Source: an uncultured Butyrivibrio sp. (GTDB taxonomy: Bacteria > Bacillota > Clostridia > Lachnospirales > Lachnospiraceae). Taken from it: a stretch of DNA of 36,791 nucleotides. A program made the position numbers and the translations under genes. Of this stretch, positions 7,993-15,411 are shown one piece after another. Location of the stretch: assembly GCA_946546925.1 (NCBI GenBank), contig CAMNOS010000012.1:1-36791 (forward strand). The letters run 5' to 3'. Each line of letters begins with the position of its first letter. Position 1 is the stretch's first letter. The notes below the pieces were generated by a model, which saw only the letters and a program-made list of their open reading frames with translations, was not told the origin of the DNA and did no database searches.

Positions 7993-10900
7993 TTATTTAT
8001 TGGTTATTATTACCTTATGTTCTCCGTTTCTGGGAACCATGAACGGAGTTATCTCTATATCCTTGGTATCGAGCTCGTGCTCGCCCTCTGCGTCCACATA
8101 GTGGCCTATCATTGTGATCCTCTGGATCACGGCCTTGCTCCTCATAACTCCCAGCTTCATCAGTATCTGGGTCTGTTTGGGAAGAGTTCCTATATCCCAG
8201 CCGTCTCCGTTTGCCTTTCCTACGGGATCGAGATAGTCAGAGAGCACGGTCTTGACTTCATTCTGCACTTCAAAGGCATCGTCCATATCCATGACCATCG
8301 CCCATACACAAACCGATATGTCGACAAATATGGGCTCCACAATGTGAAGATTGTCAGGTGAGACGGTGAGCTCACAATTGCTTAGCATGTCTTTGTATAA
8401 AGCTGCTGCGATCCTGTGGAAAGAAAAGGCTCCGTCCGCGTAGTCCTTCATCAAAAGAACTATAGAGATATCGGAAGGATTCTTTTCTCCGTCAATTGTC
8501 TGACCTATGACAATATTGGTCCTGTCTATGCTGTCTGAAAACTCCTTACAGAATCTTATGTAGTCCGTCTCAGAGACCAGTCTGTATCTGGAGTGCATAA
8601 TGCCGGCGCATCTGCTCAGAGCATGATCCAGAGTTTCAAGGTTGGATCCTCCGTGAGCCCTGATAGGATTAAATACTGTATCGATATACGGTGCTGAGCC
8701 GATAAATCCAGTGATCTCTCCCTCTGAGAGATTGCCGAATTCTCCGTCGGTTGATCTTATCTTTGCCTTGAAGGCAATGTCCTCTGTCACCCTTGGCATA
8801 TCGCATTTATAGCCGTCCGAGAAATGTATCCTTCCGGTCATCCTGTCTATGCGGTAGCACCTTCTGGTCGGTGCTCCATCAAAGCTGTCCACCTCCTGCC
8901 AGAGCACATAAAAGGCGGATATCCTTCCAAGAAAGTCATATTCTGCCCTCACCTTCTCAGGGTGGCTCTCAAGGAGCTCTTCCATCTCTTCCTTTCTGGT
9001 ATAGCCGATCTCGTTAACCCAGACCTCAGCATCCAGGATGTTATCTGCTCCGAGAGAAAGACTGTTATTGGGTATCACATCCTCTATGTAGTAGTCCCTC
9101 TCTTCGCTGGTCTGTACATTTGTTACCATTACGGCATTGAGGCACAGTCTTACGATCTTGGGAAGGAAAGCGTCCTTGGACGGGTCTTTGGCCCTCGCCC
9201 TTGTGACCTTAAGCCAGTAGAGCTTCTGCCCTTCGATGGATGTCTCCGTCATGTCTGCCGGCGGCATGAACATAATAGTTCCTGACCTTGTGAAGTCCTC
9301 GGTGAGATCGGTGAATCTCATCTCGGTAAAGCCGCCTGCTCCAAAGTATTCCAGCCTTATCTTCACTCCGTTCTGATTGTTGTTATCGGAGAGCTGGAAA
9401 TAAATACTTACAGGTCCCTCGGAGATCTTCCTGTCAAGTCCGATATAGAGGGCATCCTCATGGTAATCAATTCCCGAGAGTATGGTAAAGGGCTTACTGC
9501 GGCCCAGGTCAGATGTTATGTCCTCTTTTCTTGTTCCGGCTATTCTCTCAAGTCTGGCAGGGCTTGCAAATCTGCCCTCGTAGCTGTAGGATATCCTCAG
9601 GTTCTCAATGGTCGGATAGGTGTGGATAGCCGGGCGCATGTAGCAGTTGGCGCTCTTTACAAGCCTAATCCTTAGAGACTTTCCGCTGTAGGGCCCTGAT
9701 TCCGATTCAAGCCAGTCTTCCGGACAGATGAAAGAAAGTTTGTAATCTCCTTCCTCGCAGGCCTCAAACAGCCCTGCGTATTCCGTATCGCACTTAAGCT
9801 TCTTCCAGCCTATTCCGTTGAAGTACTCTATCGTTATCTCGTCAACCTTGCACTGGGCAGGATTGTCATACGGTGTCTTCTTAGGTTTTCTCTTGATTAT
9901 CGCAAGCTCAGCTTCCTCTTCCTCGGGGCTGATCCTGAGCTGGTTCTCGTGATAGGACACCTTGAAATCAAGGGTTATCCTGGCTCCGCTCTTTGAAAAG
10001 CAGTCGTTGTGCCCTATATAGCATTCGTTAAATACCGACAGTTCGTCTGAGAAGGGATTAAATTTGTCAGTCTCAAGTTCAAGAGTTCCGTCTCCGACAT
10101 ATTCAGGCTTCTTGGAAGATCCGCCCGCAGAAAGGCTCACCCCCGAAACCTCCAGTGAATCTGTCATTATACCGGTTTCCTCAAGGATCACGACTGCGTA
10201 ATTTCTCTCACCGATCCTTGTCTTAAGAGGCTCTGCCTTCTTCATGAGAAGGAAGGTCTTTTTGTCATCAAGGAGCTTTTTGGAGTCAAATTCCTCAAAG
10301 CCTTTCTTTGAATAGTATTTAAATACCAGTTCGCCGCTCTCGATTCTCCTTATCACCTCATCGGCATCTTCAAACCTTATGTAAACAGGTTCATCCACAC
10401 CGTCAAAGAGCCTCTCCTCATACATGATAAGTACGCTCTTTCCCAGATTGGACTTCTCGCCAAAGAGAGTAAACGGCGGGATTATTCCGGAAAGGTTCTC
10501 ATCCTCAGTGGCCTCTTCGGAAGGCTCCTCATAAAGTTCCGGCTCCTCCTCGTCAAAATTCATGTTTATCTCACCTGAGATTATCTCCGGAGCAGCAAAG
10601 TCTCCAAATACAGGCGAAAGATTCCCTCCCTCCGCATCCGTAAGAAATACCGCCGCGATTCTTGAGTCTGTCACATAGAGGTTTCTGTCCGTCTCAAAGA
10701 TGACAAATCCCGATTCCGTGTTGTCAGACTCGGCAGAGAGCCTTGTTCCCCTGGGAACCTGGCTGCCTATGGCAGTCCCGCCCTCGTAGTTGAATATGAC
10801 CATGCTGGCTGCAGGCTGTGCAGGGCGCAGGGTGGCGTCCAGCATATTGACAAACTCCATGTGATAGCGCTCAGGCATCTGACTCATGAGTCTGTTGTTT

Positions 10901-11052
10901 TCTTCTGTCTGCCTTGCGAATATCTGGGCTATGACCGTGCCCGCATCCGGATTGGCCGGATCAAACTTCCACTCGGGAGCGTAGCTCTTTCTCAGCTCTT
11001 CTATTTTCTTTTCGATGTCCCCAGCACTCTGAGGTTTAAAAGCATTACTCAT
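7993..11052 (-). CDS. Large baseplate J-like protein (Afp11-like)
   Basis: The product is 1019 residues. The N-terminus (EWKFDPANPDAGTVIAQIFA, then YHMEFVNMLDATLRPAQPA) is the large J-like baseplate family signature. A wedge-type C-terminal part follows (RCAGIMHSRYRLVSETDYIR, DRTNIVIGQT, then a PIFVDISVCVWAMV strand). An acidic low-complexity loop (EEEPELYEEPSEEATEDEN) lies at about residues 167-187. The ATG overlaps the gp25 stop codon by one base (TGATG), so the two are translationally coupled. Together with the next gene it would build the wedge that holds the sheath and spike. The size fits Afp11-class proteins, which are longer than Afp12. Confidence 0.9.
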   Translation of the reverse strand: MSNAFKPQSAGDIEKKIEELRKSYAPEWKFDPANPDAGTVIAQIFARQTEENNRLMSQMPERYHMEFVNMLDATLRPAQPAASMVIFNYEGGTAIGSQVPRGTRLSAESDNTESGFVIFETDRNLYVTDSRIAAVFLTDAEGGNLSPVFGDFAAPEIISGEINMNFDEEEPELYEEPSEEATEDENLSGIIPPFTLFGEKSNLGKSVLIMYEERLFDGVDEPVYIRFEDADEVIRRIESGELVFKYYSKKGFEEFDSKKLLDDKKTFLLMKKAEPLKTRIGERNYAVVILEETGIMTDSLEVSGVSLSAGGSSKKPEYVGDGTLELETDKFNPFSDELSVFNECYIGHNDCFSKSGARITLDFKVSYHENQLRISPEEEEAELAIIKRKPKKTPYDNPAQCKVDEITIEYFNGIGWKKLKCDTEYAGLFEACEEGDYKLSFICPEDWLESESGPYSGKSLRIRLVKSANCYMRPAIHTYPTIENLRISYSYEGRFASPARLERIAGTRKEDITSDLGRSKPFTILSGIDYHEDALYIGLDRKISEGPVSIYFQLSDNNNQNGVKIRLEYFGAGGFTEMRFTDLTEDFTRSGTIMFMPPADMTETSIEGQKLYWLKVTRARAKDPSKDAFLPKIVRLCLNAVMVTNVQTSEERDYYIEDVIPNNSLSLGADNILDAEVWVNEIGYTRKEEMEELLESHPEKVRAEYDFLGRISAFYVLWQEVDSFDGAPTRRCYRIDRMTGRIHFSDGYKCDMPRVTEDIAFKAKIRSTDGEFGNLSEGEITGFIGSAPYIDTVFNPIRAHGGSNLETLDHALSRCAGIMHSRYRLVSETDYIRFCKEFSDSIDRTNIVIGQTIDGEKNPSDISIVLLMKDYADGAFSFHRIAAALYKDMLSNCELTVSPDNLHIVEPIFVDISVCVWAMVMDMDDAFEVQNEVKTVLSDYLDPVGKANGDGWDIGTLPKQTQILMKLGVMRSKAVIQRITMIGHYVDAEGEHELDTKDIEITPFMVPRNGEHKVIITNK

Positions 11053-11507
11053 CAGAAGTCTCTTTCCGTATCAATGATTTCAGGTTCATAGTACTCTTCT
11101 TCATCCGAAGGCTCCGGCTCTGCGTTTAAGTAGAACGGGAATACCAGATTGTCTCTCTGGTTGGTCTCAGCAAGGGTATAATCGATGTTTATCAGTATGT
11201 ACCCCTGCTGTGCCTCCATGTTTGTGGAGATGTCCACATTTCTGACCCTTGGTTCCTGTGACAGTATGCTGTTGGTCAGATCTCTTCTCATGATGGTAAG
11301 TTCCGTCAGGGAGACATCCATAAACACATATGACGCTGTCTGCGTACCAAAGTTGGGCCTCGTAAGTCTTTCCGTAACCTGGGTCATCAGTATGAGATAT
11401 ATTGATTCCTTCACACTCTGAAGACCGCTGCTCATCTTAAATCTGCCGGTAGCAGGATCTATCTGTGGCGGAAAGGCCACTCCTGTGCCTAAAAAAGACT
11501 GTTCCAT
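11052..11507 (-). CDS. Baseplate protein gp25/Afp9-like
   Basis: The product is 151 residues from an ATG with AAGGGAG upstream. It has the GPW/gp25 pattern: an F-P-P-Q-I-D start, a helix (VKESIYLILMTQVTERLTRP), then NFGTQTASYVFM (the conserved R-P-x-F-G stretch) and a strand block ending in INIDYTLAETNQRDNLVFPF. gp25 is the small lysozyme-like but non-enzymatic wedge protein that nucleates sheath polymerisation in contractile tails and T6SS. The C-terminus carries an acidic extension (PSDEEEYYEPEI). It lies between the spike and J-like genes, as in other contractile systems. Confidence 0.95.
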   Translation of the reverse strand: MEQSFLGTGVAFPPQIDPATGRFKMSSGLQSVKESIYLILMTQVTERLTRPNFGTQTASYVFMDVSLTELTIMRRDLTNSILSQEPRVRNVDISTNMEAQQGYILINIDYTLAETNQRDNLVFPFYLNAEPEPSDEEEYYEPEIIDTERDF

Positions 11508-11522
11508 ATGTTCTCCCTTTCA

Positions 11523-12335
11523 TCAGCCGAGCTTAATCGGAGTTCCCTCTACGGTTACAGGGCCTCCGCTCTTTAATTTCAGCATCGAGTTGCCGCTTAC
11601 GGATACATTTCCTCCCTCGACGCTTACCCTGTTGTTGGACTTGATCTCAGCCGAATTGCTTACTTCTATTTTAAGCTTTGATGCTTCGAGCTGAACGGTT
11701 CCGTTACTGCCGTTCATTATCAGCTTTATGTTATCACCGACCTTAATTGTGAGCTTTTGCTTGGCAAAGATCTCCATCTGACCGTTCTCGGTCTTCATCT
11801 CGATCTTGTTCTCACCGTCCTTGTCGGAGATCAGGATCTTCTTTTTCTCATTGTCCAGTTCAAACTTGTGAAGAGACTTGGAGGTGGTCACCGTTATCTT
11901 GTCATTGTCACCCTCGCCCTCTTTCTTATCGATGATGTCTATGGTGTTGCCGTTTCGGGTCATTATCCGCTTTATCTGATTCTTCTCATCAAAGGCCTTG
12001 GACATGAAGCCCGAGTTCGCCTTCGGAACAGATGCGATGATGAATGCCCTCTCTATATTGCCCTGCTCGAACACCACAAGGACCTGGTCCCCAACCTCCG
12101 GGTAGAAGTATTCGCCCCACTTGTTGCCGCCGTAGGGAAGAGCCATTCGGGCCCATACAAGTCTGTTCTCTTCGTAGTCCCTGATGTTGATGTTCACCTG
12201 AACAAAGCCCTGCTTTTCCTTGTCATAGTTTTTGACAACCTGAGCAACCATGACTCCGCTTATTCTGTTGTCACCCATATCAGTCTTGATCTGCTGATGT
12301 CTGGCTACGTCATCGACGATATCAAAAAACGGCAT
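11523..12335 (-). CDS. Spike protein, gp5/baseplate V-like (VgrG C-terminal half)
   Basis: The product is 270 residues. Residues about 24-105 form a gp5-type OB fold (NRISGVMVAQVVKNYDKEKQ, ENRLVWARMALPYGGNKWGE, then YPEVGDQVLVVFEQGNIERA). From about 140 onward the chain is short alternating strands rich in I, K, G and N (such as KITVTTSKSLHKFELDN, GNVSVSGNSMLKLKSGGPV), the pattern of a trimeric beta-helix needle. In Afp8 or VgrG this is fused behind the gp27-like hub; here the hub is the preceding gene, so the spike is split. The PAAR-like gene upstream in the operon would cap the tip. Confidence 0.93.
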   Translation of the reverse strand: MPFFDIVDDVARHQQIKTDMGDNRISGVMVAQVVKNYDKEKQGFVQVNINIRDYEENRLVWARMALPYGGNKWGEYFYPEVGDQVLVVFEQGNIERAFIIASVPKANSGFMSKAFDEKNQIKRIMTRNGNTIDIIDKKEGEGDNDKITVTTSKSLHKFELDNEKKKILISDKDGENKIEMKTENGQMEIFAKQKLTIKVGDNIKLIMNGSNGTVQLEASKLKIEVSNSAEIKSNNRVSVEGGNVSVSGNSMLKLKSGGPVTVEGTPIKLG

Positions 12336-12347
12336 TGTCCCCTCCCG

Positions 12348-13505
12348 TTAGAGCGTTGCTGCCTTTCCTTCAATTATTGTGTAGTACTTGCTTCCGGCAT
12401 AGTACTCATGTACCACATCCGTGATATAGAAGGTGTTGGACACCGCTTCTCCAAAGCCCTTTAATGTCACGAATCTGCCCGGAACAAATTCCGGCATGCC
12501 TCTGAATTCCATCCTGAGTTTGCCGAATCTGTAGGACATGTCCTCAAGAATGTACCCAGCTCTCTGGTCCGCATCAGACTGGCTTTCGATCGCTGAGTCG
12601 ATATATACATAAGACTGACCGGATACGAGCGGCTTAGCCTTGGAACCCAGTGAGAATTTCCCGGAGTTCTTTTTCTTGGCCTCTATCTTGCTTCCCTTGC
12701 CTATATCCATCGTCCTGACCCTGACCTCTCCAACAACGCTTGTAAGGTCATAGGCGACATTGTAGGATACTATGCTCGGATGCGGATATATCTCAGCCAG
12801 CACCTGGTTGTTGAGCTTGGCCTTTCTAAAGACAACGTTGCCGCCGACTGAGAAGAATTCAAAGTTAAACTTCTTGGCAGCCCTGACAACAAAATCGTAG
12901 TCGCTCTCTCCAACCATTTCAATTCTTATGTCAGGCGCCTGTCCTGTGCCCGCAGCACCGGCAGCCGGCTTGTCAGGCGTATCCGAAATCGAGATGCTCT
13001 TTATTACTCCGTCGTTTTTGAGCTTCTGATACGGGCTCTGATTTAGTATTTCTTTTACCGCATCAGAGTAGTAGTTGGCTTTCAGTCTCTTGGAATAGGT
13101 GTTGGCCATCATTATGCCCTTGATGTCAAGAGCTGTGACTCTTATGGCCGAGGCCCCCGGTGTCATTGCATCGTACTGAAAATCAAGTCTTGCTATATAC
13201 CCTTTAAAAACCTCGGTGACACTGCTTGAATGTCCCATGTAGACCGTCACATCCGTGCCGAGACTTATAAGCTTTTTAAGGTCTGCGGTAAAAAAGTTGC
13301 CTGTGTAGCTGTCGTATGCATTAAGTAACGAAAATGAAGCAATGCTGGCCTTTAAGTCACTTGAGAGCTCTACGACAAAGTCAACTGCGTTTAACTTGAC
13401 TTTCTTATAGTCGTGTACATCCTGTCCGCCCAGTTCAACTCTGGCGACAGGCTCGTAGAATCCCTCATATTTCTTGTACAGGTCATCAAGGTTAATTGCT
13501 GCCAT
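12348..13505 (-). CDS. Spike hub, gp27/phage late control gpD-like
   Basis: The product is 385 residues from an ATG with AAGGAA upstream. It begins with a beta-rich half (KKVKLNAVDFVVELSSDLKA, then GTDVTVYMGHSSSVTEVFKG) and continues with the hub-like VRVTALDIKGIMMANTYSKR, KANYYSDAVKEILNQ and GESDYDFVVRAAKKFNFEFF, the last being the common gpD/VgrG motif. It ends before any OB or needle domain; those are encoded by the next gene. A short Gly/Ala-rich loop (PAAGAAGTGQAP) occurs in the middle. The product should form the trimeric base of the spike on which the tube and baseplate assemble. Confidence 0.92.
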   Translation of the reverse strand: MAAINLDDLYKKYEGFYEPVARVELGGQDVHDYKKVKLNAVDFVVELSSDLKASIASFSLLNAYDSYTGNFFTADLKKLISLGTDVTVYMGHSSSVTEVFKGYIARLDFQYDAMTPGASAIRVTALDIKGIMMANTYSKRLKANYYSDAVKEILNQSPYQKLKNDGVIKSISISDTPDKPAAGAAGTGQAPDIRIEMVGESDYDFVVRAAKKFNFEFFSVGGNVVFRKAKLNNQVLAEIYPHPSIVSYNVAYDLTSVVGEVRVRTMDIGKGSKIEAKKKNSGKFSLGSKAKPLVSGQSYVYIDSAIESQSDADQRAGYILEDMSYRFGKLRMEFRGMPEFVPGRFVTLKGFGEAVSNTFYITDVVHEYYAGSKYYTIIEGKAATL

Positions 13506-13519
13506 AAGTATGATTCCTT

Positions 13520-14446
13520 TTAAAATGCAATATTCTTGAATGAAGAGTTTGCTATCGACCCTATGTCTCTCATGTACTCTATCTGCCAGATATCAGTGTT
13601 TGCACCTGCAACATCCGCATCATAAAGTACCATATTCAGAGAAACAAATGCCCTGCAGGGCTCGCCGTTGCAGTTAAACATCACATATTCTGCATTGACG
13701 CTGTTGAGCACTCCCTCATAGGCCATATCGCCCCAGACGAATCTGGTAAGTCTCTTGTTGCCGCTTCGAACAAGAGCTGTCAGAGCTTCAACTTCTGGCT
13801 GAACGGAGTTGCTCAGCTTCCCTGCTGCCTTCATTCCTCCTCTCAGGGCACCTTTTGCAAGATTTGTCTGAGAGAGTGTAAACTTGTCGGCAAAAAAAGC
13901 GTCCTGCGGATTGGATTTATCAAAGGCGATCTTAAAACTCATGTCGATACGGGTTGTGGCTGAAGCCATTGATGTACCCTTTATGATCGAACTATGCGTC
14001 CTCCTGCCGTCCTTGTTGCCGTCCTTATCATCCTTGGACTCCTCCTGCTGGTGCGGCGGATTTCTCTTGTCGTAGTTCTGGATAGGCAGCTCCTCACCGC
14101 CGTAGCCGTTAATATATATCTCATCAGGGTTGAACTGAACCTCAAACCTGAATTTGTTAACATCACCATAGATTTCGAAGCTGTCGCTGCCTGATGACAT
14201 GTCCACACCCGCCATGGCATAGCTTTTTACAGCTTCCATATTAAACGAACCGGATGAGAGATTATTGGTACCCACTGACGGTATACCTCCCCCTGATCCC
14301 GCACTTGGTTTTTGCGCCTCAACCTTCTTAACCTCAACATTGGTCATATTGGCTATCTCAAGTACCGCTTTCTGAGTAAAACCGGCCAGTGATGACGCCG
14401 CATCACCTATAACACTTCTTTTTTCGGCTTCAGGATTATAAGGCAT
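13520..14446 (-). CDS. CIS tube-domain protein (Afp7-like, no LysM seen), copy 1
   Basis: The ATG at 14446 is preferred over a GTG six bases upstream because AAGGAGAGG lies eight bases before it. The 308-residue product has the CIS_tube pattern: KFRFEVQFNPDEIYINGYGG, an acidic/charged loop (EESKDDKDGNKDGRR), RIDMSFKIAFD, then a helix and TRFVWGDMAYEGVLNSVNAE with CNGEPCRAFVSLNM. In Afp7/PVC7 this domain is followed by LysM and sits between tube and spike; no LysM motif is visible here. The N-terminus has a Gly/Ser-rich stretch. It is a paralogue of the gene immediately upstream (14462-15379). The two may form a mixed adaptor ring, or one may be specialised. Confidence 0.85.
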   Translation of the reverse strand: MPYNPEAEKRSVIGDAASSLAGFTQKAVLEIANMTNVEVKKVEAQKPSAGSGGGIPSVGTNNLSSGSFNMEAVKSYAMAGVDMSSGSDSFEIYGDVNKFRFEVQFNPDEIYINGYGGEELPIQNYDKRNPPHQQEESKDDKDGNKDGRRTHSSIIKGTSMASATTRIDMSFKIAFDKSNPQDAFFADKFTLSQTNLAKGALRGGMKAAGKLSNSVQPEVEALTALVRSGNKRLTRFVWGDMAYEGVLNSVNAEYVMFNCNGEPCRAFVSLNMVLYDADVAGANTDIWQIEYMRDIGSIANSSFKNIAF

Positions 14447-14461
14447 GATCACCTCTCCTTT

Positions 14462-15379
14462 TTACAGATTAAGACTGATAGCATTATTGTTAAAGACTTT
14501 GCTTACAGCAGAAACTCCTCCGGCAGCACCTGCCAGACCTTCCTTAGGTTTGAAGCAGTTGTTAAAAGCATTCTCCCAGTACTTCTCTTCGTATCCAAGA
14601 TCTTCATTGGCCTTGTCCTGGGTGAGCTCAAGGTGCATCTCTCCTCTGATGGGATTGCCCTGCGGATTGAACATGGTAAACTTGTTGCCTACGTCGGTAA
14701 GAGTTCCTCGAAAGCACATGTTAGCCCAGAAGAAGATCACCTGCTGGGTCGCCGCCGTTGACAGAAGTGACAGGATCGCATCCATCTTCTTTCTCACACT
14801 GTAGTTGCTGCCACCGTGTTTGAAGGTGTTATAGCCCTTTTCAGCAAGAGATGTCAGATTGGCATTGACCGCATCATTAAGGCCAAAGGCATTCATGTTG
14901 TCACAATCATCAAATATGAGGTCAAAAGACAATTTGCTCTTTCCGGTGAAGTTGTACACATTCAGTTTGTCAATTCCCTCTTCACCTTTTCTGGACTGTA
15001 CTTTACCGTGAACGGAATAAAGTCTTATGGTCGCCGGATTGTACTGCACCTTGAATTTTATAAATTTGGCATCAGAGCCCACAGGCTGATAAATCTCACC
15101 GATATCGTTGTCGGTGCTCAGCGTCTTGTCTTTGATGCTCTTTACGCTGTTCTTGATCGAATCCATGCTGATCCGGCTCTTTACGGACCCAAGAAGGTCA
15201 TTCTGAAGATAGTTGAGCGCTGCGCCCTCTTCACTGATAAACTTCTTGGCCTCTTGCTTTGACATTTTCTTCAGTTCATTCAGGTCAGTAAGAAAAATAT
15301 ACAGAATGGCTTTTTCACCGGCGCCGTCGGTCAGCATTCCCGCAGCACTGGATGCGACATTATCTAACATTCCACCCAT
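14462..15379 (-). CDS. CIS tube-domain protein (Afp7-like), copy 2
   Basis: The product is 305 residues from an ATG with AAGGAG eight bases upstream. The same signature as the neighbouring gene is seen: FIKFKVQYNPATIRLYSVHG, KLSFDLIFDDCDN, QQVIFFWANMCFRGTLTDVG, then FTMFNPQGNPIRGEMHLELT. The first 95 residues are different and helical. No LysM domain is visible. The protein should act as the adaptor between tube and spike hub in the tail, in the Afp7 role. The pair most likely arose by tandem duplication followed by considerable divergence, since only the core motifs match. Confidence 0.85.
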   Translation of the reverse strand: MGGMLDNVASSAAGMLTDGAGEKAILYIFLTDLNELKKMSKQEAKKFISEEGAALNYLQNDLLGSVKSRISMDSIKNSVKSIKDKTLSTDNDIGEIYQPVGSDAKFIKFKVQYNPATIRLYSVHGKVQSRKGEEGIDKLNVYNFTGKSKLSFDLIFDDCDNMNAFGLNDAVNANLTSLAEKGYNTFKHGGSNYSVRKKMDAILSLLSTAATQQVIFFWANMCFRGTLTDVGNKFTMFNPQGNPIRGEMHLELTQDKANEDLGYEEKYWENAFNNCFKPKEGLAGAAGGVSAVSKVFNNNAISLNL

Positions 15380-15411
15380 TTTTTCTTCTCCTTCCTATCT
15401 GATGCGCTCTT

